64,000 nucleotides of DNA from the NCBI RefSeq assembly GCF_000526235.1, contig NZ_JAFR01000012.1, forward strand, positions 35,195-99,194. Reading direction: 5' to 3'. A program made the position numbers and the translations under genes. Below, piece after piece: positions 35,073 to 44,125 of this stretch. The notes beneath the pieces were generated by a model. That model searched no databases, was not told where the DNA came from, and worked only from the letters and a program-made list of their open reading frames with translations. This stretch comes from Acholeplasma granularum ATCC 19168 (GTDB lineage: Bacteria; Bacillota_I; Bacilli_A; Acholeplasmatales; Acholeplasmataceae). Each line of letters opens with the position of its first letter. The stretch's first letter is position 1.

Positions 35073-36836
35073 TTATTCATTTAATAAAATCTCAAGTTGA
35101 TCAAGTAATGATTCCATACGTTTAACAACAGATAGGAATGGATCTTTCTTTGTTAAATCTGCACCAGCAATTTTAGCTTCATCAACCGGATACATAGAAC
35201 CACCAGTTTTTAGCATCTTTATATAGTTATCAAATGCATTGGGTTCATTTGATTTGACATTGTCATAAATTTTTAGAGATGCACTAAATGCTGTTGCATA
35301 TTGGTATACATAAAATGGTGTATAAAATAGATGAGGTATATATGCCCACACATATTGTTTCCCAGGTTCTTTAGTAATATCAAGATCATAATAATGTTTA
35401 TATAAATCAATCATGATTTGACTTAATGCTTTTTCATTTACAGGTTTACCTTCTTGAACTAATTTATTTGCTTCATATTCATAAGTAGCAAATAAAGTTT
35501 GACGGTAGAAGGTAGAATGAATATTATCAATTGCTATAGATAATAGTTCTATTTTTTCTTGCTTAGAGGTTGATTTTTCTAGTAAATAATCTAATAAAGC
35601 ATGTTCATTAAATGTAGATGCAATTTCAGCAACAAAGATTGTATAGTCACTAATTGGCATTGGTTGTGCTTTATCTGAGAAGATTGTGTGTGCACTATGA
35701 CCTGCTTCGTGAGCTAGTGTAAATACGGCATCTAAAGTATCATTATGGTTTAGTAATATAAATGGATGATGTCCATAAAAACCAGAAGAATAAGCACCTG
35801 AGCGTTTACCATCTTGAGGTAAAACATCAACAAAGCCATCTTTAATTGCATCTTTTTGATTTAAAACAAATTCTTCAGGAAAATCCTTAATAGATTCTAA
35901 GAATAATGCTTTTGCCTCAGTATATGGATATTTTTTACCAGATTTTGCAAGAGGTAAGAATCGATCATAAGTGAAATATTCACTCATTCCTAAAGCTTTT
36001 TTTCTTAGAGTAATATATCTTTTTAAAGTATGAGTATTTTCATAAGCAACATCTTTTAAATTTAGGAATACACTTGTAGGAATATTATTATTAAATAATG
36101 CAGCATCTAAACTGGATTCATATCCTCTATTTTTTACATTTGCAGATAATTGTTGTAAGACTAAGTTATATGTAGCAGCAAACGCTGTTTTATTATCTAC
36201 ATATCTTTTGTATAAAGCCTCAAATATTACTTTTCTATCTTCAGGAGTTTTAGCATCTTCAATTAATGCTCTAAATTGTGGTTGTGAAACTGTAACTTCT
36301 GACCCATCTGATAATGTTACTCTTTCATCAACTCTATCAATTGTTGAAAGTGCTTGATATAAAGATGTTGGAATTGTTCTAATTGGTGAAAAGTTTGAAA
36401 GAAGTTCCTCAGATTTATGATCTAAGATGTGCTCTTGACCTCTAAATAGTTTTTGATATGGGAATTTAAATGGTTTTAAAAACTCATCTTGTTCGACAAA
36501 CGATAAAACCTTTTCTTCACCTAAACTAATAATTTCAGGAGAAATAAATGCAGTTTTTTGAGATAGTTCAGATAAAATTAAACCTACTTGTTGGTTCATT
36601 TGCATTTTCTTAGTATCTTTTAAATTAAGATCACTACCTAAATGTGCATAAGCATAGACCTTATATAGTAACTTAGTTAATGCCTCATCAAATTCATGAT
36701 ATTTTTTGAAAAATTCAAAATCACCAAGTTTTCCTTTGAAGTCTTCAAACTTAGAAACTTCGCTTTTTAGTATATTAAAATCTTTTTCCCAAGCTTCATC
36801 ATTTGGATAAAAGACCGATAAATCCCACTTACTCAT
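35073..36836 (-). CDS. pepF: Oligoendopeptidase F (M3 family)
   Basis: 587-aa zinc metallopeptidase that cuts short peptides in the cytoplasm. The zinc site HEAGHSAH sits in TLAHEAGHSAH (around residue 380) with the downstream glutamate region typical of M3B. Would degrade peptides imported by OppABCDF. AAGGAAGG precedes the ATG. Monocistronic by layout. PepF is the best fit to the M3B family length and the HEAGHS sequence. Confidence 0.95.
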   Translation of the reverse strand: MSKWDLSVFYPNDEAWEKDFNILKSEVSKFEDFKGKLGDFEFFKKYHEFDEALTKLLYKVYAYAHLGSDLNLKDTKKMQMNQQVGLILSELSQKTAFISPEIISLGEEKVLSFVEQDEFLKPFKFPYQKLFRGQEHILDHKSEELLSNFSPIRTIPTSLYQALSTIDRVDERVTLSDGSEVTVSQPQFRALIEDAKTPEDRKVIFEALYKRYVDNKTAFAATYNLVLQQLSANVKNRGYESSLDAALFNNNIPTSVFLNLKDVAYENTHTLKRYITLRKKALGMSEYFTYDRFLPLAKSGKKYPYTEAKALFLESIKDFPEEFVLNQKDAIKDGFVDVLPQDGKRSGAYSSGFYGHHPFILLNHNDTLDAVFTLAHEAGHSAHTIFSDKAQPMPISDYTIFVAEIASTFNEHALLDYLLEKSTSKQEKIELLSIAIDNIHSTFYRQTLFATYEYEANKLVQEGKPVNEKALSQIMIDLYKHYYDLDITKEPGKQYVWAYIPHLFYTPFYVYQYATAFSASLKIYDNVKSNEPNAFDNYIKMLKTGGSMYPVDEAKIAGADLTKKDPFLSVVKRMESLLDQLEILLNE

Positions 36837-36977
36837 ATTAAATACCTTCCTTAAAATAAATTATAGTAATTATAACAATAAAATCATAAAAATGGAAAGA
36901 AAAGATATAAATTATCGCAGTTTTCCGCTCTGAATACGTTTTCAGTTGGCTCTAAAAAATAATTTTGGCAGGTACTA

Positions 36978-37006
36978 TTGTATTATGTTTGACAAACCGA
37001 TATAAT
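36978..37006 (+). promoter_or_regulatory. spx promoter (candidate)
   Basis: TATAAT (37001-37006) with a weak -35 TTGTAT 17 bases upstream. A TTGACA at 36989 is too close to serve that -10. Confidence 0.45.
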
Positions 37007-37056
37007 AAAACTACACACTTTTATGTTAAGAAGTTGTTATAAAAGGAGGACTAAAG

Positions 37057-37518
37057 ATGATTACAATTTATACGACTCCAAGCTGTTCATCCTGTCGAAA
37101 AGCAAAAAAATGGTTAGATGAGCATAAGGTTGCTTATGAAGAAAAAAATCTATTTAACCATAGAATTGAAGATGCAGATATAGAAATGATGCTTCATCAT
37201 GCTGAAAATGGTTTTGATGATATTATTTCAACACGTTCTAAAGTTTTTAAAGAACAAGAATTAGAAGTTGAAGATATGTCGGTATCTGAATTAAAAAACT
37301 TTATTATTAATCACCCTTCTGTTTTAAAACGTCCAATTATTGTGGATTCTAAACGTATGCAGGTTGGATATAATGATGAAGAAATTAGAGTATTTATTCC
37401 TAAGCGTTTAAGAGAAATGATTATGCGCGAAAACTCAGAAGAAGATTTTACCCACTATGATGATACATTAAATAGATATTTTGCATCAATTAATGGAGAA
37501 GATTCAAAAAAAGATTAA
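37057..37518 (+). CDS. spx: Spx-family thiol-stress regulator
   Basis: 153 aa ArsC-like fold. The redox switch CSSC (C10-C13) is at the N-terminus (YTTPSCSSCRKAKKWL), with DIISTRSKVF and RPIIVDSKRMQVGYNDEEIRVF. In Bacillus Spx binds the RNA polymerase alpha subunit and reprograms transcription under disulfide stress, raising thioredoxin genes. Possible regulator of the redox operon at 20102; that is inference. AAAGGAGG precedes ATG. Single gene with a strong terminator. The C-terminal acidic tail is normal for the family. Confidence 0.92.
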   Translation: MITIYTTPSCSSCRKAKKWLDEHKVAYEEKNLFNHRIEDADIEMMLHHAENGFDDIISTRSKVFKEQELEVEDMSVSELKNFIINHPSVLKRPIIVDSKRMQVGYNDEEIRVFIPKRLREMIMRENSEEDFTHYDDTLNRYFASINGEDSKKD

Positions 37519-37527
37519 TTAGATAAT

Positions 37528-37559
37528 AAAAGTGCTTCCTTTCATGGAAGCACTTTTTT
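37528..37559. terminator. Bidirectional terminator after spx
   Basis: AAAAGTGCTTCC pairs with GGAAGCACTTTT around TTTCAT; A- and T-rich flanks on both strands. Confidence 0.9.
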
Positions 37560-37564
37560 AAATG

Positions 37565-38119
37565 TTATAAGTCAATTATGCAAGCAAGAGCACGTTCGCT
37601 TTTTCTTTTTGTTTGTTCGAAAGTGATTTGAAATTTTTCTAGCATTTTATTAAATGTTTCTAAACCAAGCTCAAAATGATCTGCCTCAAACTCGAGTTCA
37701 TAATCTTTTCTTCCGCAATACTCATTATAATCAAGGAATAATACACCACCCATATAAGGTGTAGATGCTCTAAAGTTGTCTAAAGATGTTTGGAAAAATA
37801 CGTGGTAGTCGATTTGTTCGAAAAAATCTCTAGTATGAAATCCATTTTTTTTCATGGATTTTGCTTGCTCTGGGGTGATCAATACATGATACTCAAAAGC
37901 ACCTGTTTCACTCTGAGATTTTAAAGTTAATTTAAAAGTTTCTTTCTTTTGTCTAATTCTTAGAACCATAGATTTTTTGTTTAAATCTAGTTCATTGGTA
38001 TCAAAATAAAAATTTGTTTGTTTAAATACGTTTTCCTCTAAAGAAAAAGCACTAATTAGCTCTTCGTATTTATCTTTAGAAATGCGTGTTTTAAATTCAA
38101 TTTCAACATTCATATGCAT
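37565..38119 (-). CDS. CYTH-domain protein (triphosphate tunnel family)
   Basis: 184 aa. N-terminal EIEFKTR matches the ExExK motif, followed by strands with charged residues (LRIRQKKETFKLTLKSQ, LELEFE-like YELEFEADHF). Resembles Bacillus YjbK, a small CYTH protein with inorganic tripolyphosphatase-like fold. Substrate unknown. GAGGT lies 8 bases before the first ATG. Convergent to spx. Confidence 0.88.
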   Translation of the reverse strand: MHMNVEIEFKTRISKDKYEELISAFSLEENVFKQTNFYFDTNELDLNKKSMVLRIRQKKETFKLTLKSQSETGAFEYHVLITPEQAKSMKKNGFHTRDFFEQIDYHVFFQTSLDNFRASTPYMGGVLFLDYNEYCGRKDYELEFEADHFELGLETFNKMLEKFQITFEQTKRKSERALACIIDL

Positions 38120-38187
38120 TATACTTTACCTCGCATTTATGATTATATCATATTCAACATAAAAATTAAATATACGAACATTATGTT

Positions 38188-38203
38188 AAGTAAACGTTTA
38201 CAA
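38188..38203 (+). promoter_or_regulatory. cre site upstream of gapA
   Basis: AAGTAAACGTTTACAA fits the cre consensus WTGNAANCGNWNNCAW at 15 of 16 positions and contains the perfect palindrome GTAAACGTTTAC (38190-38201). It ends 7 bases before the putative -35 TTGCAA (38211). Confidence 0.7.
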
Positions 38204-38210
38204 TCTTAAT

Positions 38211-38242
38211 TTGCAAGCAATTAAAAAAAACTATGATAAAAT
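38211..38242 (+). promoter_or_regulatory. gapA promoter (candidate)
   Basis: TTGCAA (38211-38216) followed by TATGAT (38232, spacer 15) or TAAAAT (38237, spacer 20). Neither spacing is ideal, so the exact -10 is uncertain. Confidence 0.45.
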
Positions 38243-38283
38243 AAAGGTGAAAAAAATTCAAACATAATTAGGAGGAATTGAAT

Positions 38284-39297
38284 ATGGCTATTAAAGTAGC
38301 AATTAACGGATTCGGTCGTATTGGTAGACTAGCGTTTCGTTTGATGGTTGAAAATCCAGCATTTGATGTTGTAGCAATCAACGATTTAACAGATACAGAG
38401 ACACTAGCATACTTATTAAAATATGATACTGCACAAGGTCCATTCCGTGGACACGAAGTTTCAACAAATGGAGATAAATTAGTTGTTGATGGTAAATCAA
38501 TTACTGTTTATGCTCAAAAAGACCCAGCTGAATTACCATGGGCTGAATTAGGTGTAGATGTTGTATTAGAATCTACAGGTCTATTCACATCAGCTGAAAA
38601 AGCTGGCTTACACATCAAAGCAGGTGCTAAAAAAGTAGTAGTTTCTGCTCCAGCAACTGGTGAAGGTGTAAAAACAGTTGTATTTAACGTAAATGATGAC
38701 ATCTTAGATGGTACTGAAACAATCGTTTCAGCTGCATCATGTACAACAAATGCTTTAGCACCAGTAGCTAAAGTATTAGATGATAACTTTGGTATCGTTA
38801 AAGGATTCATGACTACAGTTCATGCTTACACAAACGACCAATCATTAATGGATCAACCACATAAAAAAGGATTTATGTCAAGACGTGGACGTGCTGCTGC
38901 TACAAGTATTATTCCTTCATCAACAGGAGCTGCTGCTGCAATCGGTTTAGTATTACCTCAATTAAAAGGTAAATTAGACGGAACAGCTTTACGTGTACCT
39001 ACAATTACTGGTTCAGTAGTTGACTTAACAGTTGAATTAAAAAAGGAAGTAACATTAGAAGAAGTAGATGCTGCATTTAAAGCTGCTGCAAATGATACTT
39101 TACAATATCAAGCTGATCCAATCGTTTCAGCTGACGTTATTGGTTCACACTTCGGTTCAATTTATGATGCAAACACAACTCAAATCTTAAAAACAGATGC
39201 TAAATTTGTTAAAGTTATGGCTTGGTATGACAATGAAATGTCATATACTGCACAATTAATTAGAACAATGTCAAAAATTGCTTCTTTAAACAAATAA
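38284..39297 (+). CDS. gapA: Glyceraldehyde-3-phosphate dehydrogenase
   Basis: Glycolytic NAD enzyme. 337 aa; NAD site INGFGRIGR, D34 region (AINDLTD) indicating NAD preference, catalytic C153 in SAASCTTNALAP. ATG 38284 follows AGGAGG (38270-38275) by 8 bases; the in-frame TTG at 38278 is too close to that site. Codon use is biased to GCT/GGT, suggesting high expression. Monocistronic with a strong terminator and an upstream cre site. Confidence 0.98.
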   Translation: MAIKVAINGFGRIGRLAFRLMVENPAFDVVAINDLTDTETLAYLLKYDTAQGPFRGHEVSTNGDKLVVDGKSITVYAQKDPAELPWAELGVDVVLESTGLFTSAEKAGLHIKAGAKKVVVSAPATGEGVKTVVFNVNDDILDGTETIVSAASCTTNALAPVAKVLDDNFGIVKGFMTTVHAYTNDQSLMDQPHKKGFMSRRGRAAATSIIPSSTGAAAAIGLVLPQLKGKLDGTALRVPTITGSVVDLTVELKKEVTLEEVDAAFKAAANDTLQYQADPIVSADVIGSHFGSIYDANTTQILKTDAKFVKVMAWYDNEMSYTAQLIRTMSKIASLNK

Positions 39298-39320
39298 TTT
39301 AAAAATAACAATCTATATGA

Positions 39321-39348
39321 CCCCGTAGCCGTTAGGTTGCGGGGTTTT
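39321..39348 (+). terminator. gapA terminator
   Basis: CCCCGTAGCC pairs with GGTTGCGGGG (two G-T) around GTTA, followed by TTTTAT. The most GC-rich hairpin in the window. Confidence 0.88.
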
Positions 39349-39367
39349 ATAGTTTGCTCCTTTTTCC

Positions 39368-39396
39368 TTGTAAAATAATAAGTGAAAGACTATAAT
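39368..39396 (+). promoter_or_regulatory. V-ATPase operon promoter
   Basis: TTGTAA (39368-39373), 17 bases, TATAAT (39391-39396). The ~75-base leader holds an AU hairpin (39429-39438 with 39450-39459). Confidence 0.7.
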
Positions 39397-39476
39397 TAAA
39401 TTATGATTTTTTATCATACAATTTTAATTAAAAATACACCATTAAAAATTGTATTTTTATACTGAAGGGCGAATAT

Positions 39477-39794
39477 ATGAAAACTTTAATTAAAGAGGTT
39501 CTTGCACTAGATAAACAAGCTCAAGCCAAAATTGAAAGTTTAAAAAAAGAAAAAAACGAGTTATTCTTAATTTTCAAAGAGATGAAAGAAGAACTTAGTT
39601 TACAACAAAAAATAGAACTTGAAAAACAAACCAAACAACTAGAAATAGATGCGAAAGTATTATTTGATGAACGATTAAAACAATATACTGAAAAATCAAA
39701 CATTAAAGAAGCCAAAATCTTAGAACAATATGAAGCAAACAAAGATAAATGGCTTGAAGATTTAATGTCTTTTATTTTAGGTGAAGAAAATTGA
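39477..39794 (+). CDS. V-type ATPase subunit G/H-like (peripheral stalk)
   Basis: 105-aa highly charged coiled coil (many Lys, Glu, Gln, heptad-like pattern) with no domain beyond it. Fits the peripheral-stalk G/H subunit (NtpF/AhaH) that pairs with subunit E. The identity rests mainly on its place at the head of the V-ATPase operon. The stop overlaps the next start (TTGA). Confidence 0.75.
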   Translation: MKTLIKEVLALDKQAQAKIESLKKEKNELFLIFKEMKEELSLQQKIELEKQTKQLEIDAKVLFDERLKQYTEKSNIKEAKILEQYEANKDKWLEDLMSFILGEEN

Positions 39795-40822
39795 TTGGCG
39801 CTCATAATGCATTAATCACTAAGATTAAAACGATTCATTCAAATGATCTATCCTCTAATGATTATTTAGAACTTGTAAAAAAACGTTCTATTACAGAGAT
39901 TGCATCTTATTTAAAAAAACATCCCGGATATATAGATACCTTAGGAAAAATACCTGAAGGCAGTTTAAATCGTAGCCGTTTAGAAAGTTTGATTCGTCGT
40001 CAAAAATTTAATCAGATGATGCGTATCATTAAATTTTTAACCATGAAAGATCAATCTTTTTATTTGGTAAGTTTACTTCATCAGGAACATGAAGTATTGC
40101 TAGCGATGATTCGTTCATTTATCTCTAGTGAAAATTATGATGTAGTTAAAGAACTACCTGTTTATTTTAATAAGTATTCTAAAATAGATTTTGAAGCTAT
40201 ATCTAAAACAACTAACCTACAAACTTTAGTTGAAAACTTAGTAAATACTAAATATTATGATATGTTAAAACCATATGAAAAGATTAAAAATGAAGATTTA
40301 AAATACTATGAATTTGAATCTTTATTTGAAGCAGATTATTATAATTATGCTTTTGAACATATTAATAAACATTTTAAAGGTAAACAAAAACAAGCCCTTG
40401 AAAATGTTTTTAAATCTCGCATTGAAATAGAAAATATTACAAAAATATATCGTTTAAAGAAATTTTATAAAGTGTCTAATTTGGAAATCAAAACAATGCT
40501 TATCATACCAAATCGCTTAAGTGAACAAAAATTAGATGAATTACTAAAAATTGAGGACCCAAATTTAATTCTAACTAAAATTATACAAATGGGTGATAAA
40601 ACCTTTGTTGGTGATAAAGATCAAATATATTTAGAATATTTTACAGATCATATGCGCTATAAAATAGCAAATAAGTTAATGTATTACAGCAATCATCCAT
40701 CCGAAGTATTTCTCGGATACATGATTTTACAAGATTTAGAAGTAAAAAATCTAACACACTTAATTGAAGGTATTCGATACCAAATACCTGAAGAAGAAAT
40801 ACGTACAATGATGGTATTTTAA
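39791..40822 (+). CDS. ntpC: V-type ATPase subunit C
   Basis: 343 aa, all-helical. Subunit C/d connects the rotor to the membrane ring. The pattern KKRSITEIASYLKKHPGY and repeats of Leu-rich helices fit NtpC. The start is TTG 39791 in the overlap TTGA, with GGTGAAG 4 to 10 bases upstream; the usual first Met is absent. In Enterococcus hirae the C gene lies later in the operon, so the order differs. Confidence 0.85.
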   Translation: MIGAHNALITKIKTIHSNDLSSNDYLELVKKRSITEIASYLKKHPGYIDTLGKIPEGSLNRSRLESLIRRQKFNQMMRIIKFLTMKDQSFYLVSLLHQEHEVLLAMIRSFISSENYDVVKELPVYFNKYSKIDFEAISKTTNLQTLVENLVNTKYYDMLKPYEKIKNEDLKYYEFESLFEADYYNYAFEHINKHFKGKQKQALENVFKSRIEIENITKIYRLKKFYKVSNLEIKTMLIIPNRLSEQKLDELLKIEDPNLILTKIIQMGDKTFVGDKDQIYLEYFTDHMRYKIANKLMYYSNHPSEVFLGYMILQDLEVKNLTHLIEGIRYQIPEEEIRTMMVF

Positions 40823-40831
40823 GAGGTAGAC

Positions 40832-42745
40832 ATGATAGCAAAAATGCGTTTAGTAAACTTAACAGCCGATAAAGAAAAAGTAGACGAAGTTTTATCAAAG
40901 TTTGTCGATTTTTCTGGTTTCCATCCGGTAGATCACCAAAAAATACTGTCTACAGTACATGGTTCGTCTACATTTGAAAATGTAAACCCGGCTACAGAAC
41001 TATTAGAAGAGATTCGTGAAATTGAAGAATCTTTAAATCTAACTTTATTACCTGTGAAGGTAAAAACAATTACACATAACTTAGATGAAATGCATCAATA
41101 TATTGCAAACTCCCATAAGGAATTTAAAGTAGAATTTGATGATATTAAAGCACTTGAACAAGAAAACTCTAATATCTTGATTGCTTTAAAACAACTAGAA
41201 AATTTAAATCAACTGGATTTATCATTTGATGATTTATTCCAAACTAAGTTTTTAAGTGTAAGAATTGGTAAATTACCATTTGATAGTATCGAAAGAATTA
41301 ATTATTACAGACATAAACCGTTTATCTTTATTCCTTTTTCTGAAGATAAAGATACTAAAGAACAATGGTGTTTATATGTTACAAGTAATGAGTTTAAACG
41401 AGAAATTGATAACTTATTTACATCCATGTACTTTGAACGTGTTTATATTCCAGAGTTTGTTCACGGAACACCTGAAAATGCTAAAGAAGCTTTAAGAGAA
41501 GTAATTGTTAAAAATGAAAAAGAAATTGATGAATTTAGAACAATACTCATTAACTTAGGATTGAAGTACCAAGAAAAATTAGGGGTTATAAAAAGTACCT
41601 TAGAGTTTATAGACTTGATGTATAAAGCTAAAAGACATGTTGTTTTATTAGGGGATAGAATGTCACTTTCAGGTTTTATTGAAGCAAACAAAGTTGAAGA
41701 GTTTAAAAACATATTTAAAGATATGGAAAGTGTTCAAATTGATGATAATGATGCATTAAGTGATAAGCGATTTAATCCGCCTACTAAGTTACGTAACAAC
41801 TGGTTTAGTAAGCCATTTGAAATGTATGTTGAAATGTATGGTATTCCCACATATGGTGGTATTGATCCAACAAGTCTAATGGCAATTACCTATACTTTAT
41901 TATTTGGTATTATGTTTGGAGATTTAGGACAAGGACTTGCATTATCATTAATCGGATTTTTATTAGGTAAGTTTAAAAATTGGAGTTTAGGTCCAATTAT
42001 TACAAGAATTGGTTTAAGTGGAGCTTTCTTTGGTATCTTATATGGGGAATTCTTTGGTAATCAATCATTCTTGATGCCGCTTTATGATAAATTAGGGATA
42101 TCCTTCTTACCATTTCATGCCATGTCGGGTGGTAATACTATGACATTGGTATTAATGTCTGTAGGATTAGGGGCTCTCCTACTTATCATGTCAATTGGCG
42201 TTGGTACTTATTATAAGTTCAAGGCAAAAGATTATGCACAAGCAATTTGTTCGCCAAATGGTGTATCTGGATTTCTATTTTATGGATACATATTATTTGG
42301 AATCGTTGGCACAATGTTATTACAAATTAAAGGACTATTTTCAATTGTTCCAGTAATTTTACTTATTGTCATACCAATCATATTAATATTCTTACAAGAA
42401 CCAATACACCGTAAATTTCATGGAGAAAAAATGTTTCCTGATGGTATTGGTGGGTTCTTAACTGAAGGTATATTTGAACTATTTGAAATCATTTTAAGTT
42501 ATGTTACTAATACATTATCATTCTTACGTGTTGCCGGATTCGTTTTAGTTCACGCAGGATTAATGATGGTTGTAAATACCTTAGCAAATGACGGTCAAAA
42601 TATAGTTGCACTGGCATTAGGAAATTTATTTGTTATGGGTCTTGAAGGCTTACTAGTAAGTATTCAAGTATTAAGATTAGAGTTTTACGAAATGTTTTCA
42701 CGTTACTATGATGGTGACGGAATTGTATTTAATCCAATATCTTAG
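40832..42745 (+). CDS. ntpI: V-type ATPase subunit I
   Basis: 637 aa. N-terminal soluble half (~1-330) for stator binding and C-terminal half with about seven membrane helices forming half-channels. The arginine segment RLEFYEMFSRYYDGDGIVF at the C-terminus and LSFLRVAGFVLVHAGLM carry the key residues. AGAGGT precedes the ATG. Equivalent to eukaryotic subunit a. Confidence 0.95.
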   Translation: MIAKMRLVNLTADKEKVDEVLSKFVDFSGFHPVDHQKILSTVHGSSTFENVNPATELLEEIREIEESLNLTLLPVKVKTITHNLDEMHQYIANSHKEFKVEFDDIKALEQENSNILIALKQLENLNQLDLSFDDLFQTKFLSVRIGKLPFDSIERINYYRHKPFIFIPFSEDKDTKEQWCLYVTSNEFKREIDNLFTSMYFERVYIPEFVHGTPENAKEALREVIVKNEKEIDEFRTILINLGLKYQEKLGVIKSTLEFIDLMYKAKRHVVLLGDRMSLSGFIEANKVEEFKNIFKDMESVQIDDNDALSDKRFNPPTKLRNNWFSKPFEMYVEMYGIPTYGGIDPTSLMAITYTLLFGIMFGDLGQGLALSLIGFLLGKFKNWSLGPIITRIGLSGAFFGILYGEFFGNQSFLMPLYDKLGISFLPFHAMSGGNTMTLVLMSVGLGALLLIMSIGVGTYYKFKAKDYAQAICSPNGVSGFLFYGYILFGIVGTMLLQIKGLFSIVPVILLIVIPIILIFLQEPIHRKFHGEKMFPDGIGGFLTEGIFELFEIILSYVTNTLSFLRVAGFVLVHAGLMMVVNTLANDGQNIVALALGNLFVMGLEGLLVSIQVLRLEFYEMFSRYYDGDGIVFNPIS

Positions 42746-42757
42746 GAGGAAAAATAA

Positions 42758-43210
42758 ATGGAATGGATTTTATTAGGAATTATTGTTTTAGGAATTATCT
42801 TTATCGCATTACCTTTAATTAAAGTATTTAAAGGAAGTGTTTCAGCATTAAGTGCTAAAAAAAGAATTATTTTACACATCGGATTATTTGCAACCTTTTT
42901 CTTTGCTGTAGCAATTGTTGCACCTTTTGCATTTGCAGCTAACCTAGCAGATCCAGGTGTTGCTGATTCAGGATTCTTTTATCAAGCAGCTGCATTTGGT
43001 TATCTAGGAGCAGCAATCTCAACTGGAGCATCCGCTTTAGGTGCAGGTATAGCCGTTGCAGCAGCAGCACCAGCAGCGATTGGTGCAATTTCAGAAAACC
43101 CAAAGAACTTAGGGAAATCATTAATTTTCGTTGCTTTAGGTGAAGGGGTTGCAATTTATGGTATGTTGGTATCTATTTTAATTTTAAATACGATTCCATC
43201 AATCGCGTAA
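42758..43210 (+). CDS. ntpK: V-type ATPase proteolipid subunit K
   Basis: 150 aa with four hydrophobic helices (~3-21, 37-61, 77-111, 119-144). Only one membrane carboxylate is seen (E129 in FVALGEGVAIYG), so the ring has one ion site per four helices, as in V-type rings. I cannot decide H+ or Na+ from sequence; an obvious glutamine ligand as in Enterococcus was not found. AGGAGG precedes ATG. Confidence 0.94.
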   Translation: MEWILLGIIVLGIIFIALPLIKVFKGSVSALSAKKRIILHIGLFATFFFAVAIVAPFAFAANLADPGVADSGFFYQAAAFGYLGAAISTGASALGAGIAVAAAAPAAIGAISENPKNLGKSLIFVALGEGVAIYGMLVSILILNTIPSIA

Positions 43211-43231
43211 ATAGATTAGAGGTTTTAAAAA

Positions 43232-43546
43232 ATGAGGTTTTATCTTTTAAGTGATAATGTTGATACGCTTGTAGGCATGCGTCTTGTAGGTATTGAAGGT
43301 GTAATCATACATAAAAAAGAAGACTTAGTTGCAAAGTTAAAAGAAATTATTGAAGATGATACAATCGCAATCGTTTTAATGACGACTAAAGTTATTTTAC
43401 TGGCACCAGAATTAATTTCTGAATTAAAACTTAGAAATCAAAACCCATTATTTGTAGAAATTCCAGATAGACATGGCGATACCAATATGGGTGAATCCAT
43501 AGATAGTTATGTATCCAAAGCAATTGGTGTCAAACTTATAAAGTAG
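43232..43546 (+). CDS. ntpG: V-type ATPase subunit F
   Basis: 104 aa. Rossmann-like fold with MTTKVILLAPELI and FVEIPDRHGD, typical of the central-stalk F subunit (E. hirae NtpG). Follows the K gene by 21 bases with GAGG before the ATG. Sits with D in the rotor. Confidence 0.88.
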   Translation: MRFYLLSDNVDTLVGMRLVGIEGVIIHKKEDLVAKLKEIIEDDTIAIVLMTTKVILLAPELISELKLRNQNPLFVEIPDRHGDTNMGESIDSYVSKAIGVKLIK

Positions 43547-43553
43547 GTGTATG

Positions 43554-44123
43554 ATGAAATATAACAGTACAGATGATTTAGGTACTTATTTTAAAGTATC
43601 GATTGAAAAAGAATCTAAAAGTGAAATTGAATCGCTCACAAAAGAAATTGAAGGTTTAAAAGCTGAGGCGAGAAATCAATTTATTAAAGAACTTGAAGAA
43701 GAAAAATTAACTATCCTTGCATCACGTGCAAGAGATATATATAAAGAATATCAAGAAGACTTATCTGTTAAGCAGCGTACACTTGATCTTTTAGTCATGG
43801 ATAAAAGAATGCATTTAATAGATGAATTGTTTATTGAATTAGAAAATAAGATTAAGGTATTTAAAGAAACACCTCAATCTAAAAAATGGTTCAATAAAAA
43901 GTTAAATCAATATGATATAAAATTATTTGATACCATCGAATTAAATGAAAAAGATAAAGATTTGGCACCTAAAGGTTTAAATGTAAAGATTAATAATAAT
44001 ATTCGTGCAGGTTTTGTTTTATATAATGAAAAATTAAACCGTGTAGTTTCTGAAACAATTTCAACAAACTTAAAAGAAGCACGCCAATATTTTTATGAAA
44101 CAGCCAAATGGTTTAGTGAGTAA
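43554..44123 (+). CDS. ntpE: V-type ATPase subunit E
   Basis: 189 aa. Charged N-terminal coiled coil (~12-100) and C-terminal alpha/beta head, as in peripheral-stalk subunit E. ATG 43554 is preferred over ATG 43551 because AGGTG (43545-43549) would touch the first. Order and size support the call. Confidence 0.82.
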   Translation: MKYNSTDDLGTYFKVSIEKESKSEIESLTKEIEGLKAEARNQFIKELEEEKLTILASRARDIYKEYQEDLSVKQRTLDLLVMDKRMHLIDELFIELENKIKVFKETPQSKKWFNKKLNQYDIKLFDTIELNEKDKDLAPKGLNVKINNNIRAGFVLYNEKLNRVVSETISTNLKEARQYFYETAKWFSE

Positions 44124-44125
44124 AT

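Noticed and set aside
36989..37006. TTGACA followed by TATAAT upstream of spx
   Set aside because: Only 6 bases separate them, far too short for one promoter. I kept the TATAAT with the weak TTGTAT 17 bases upstream as a candidate.
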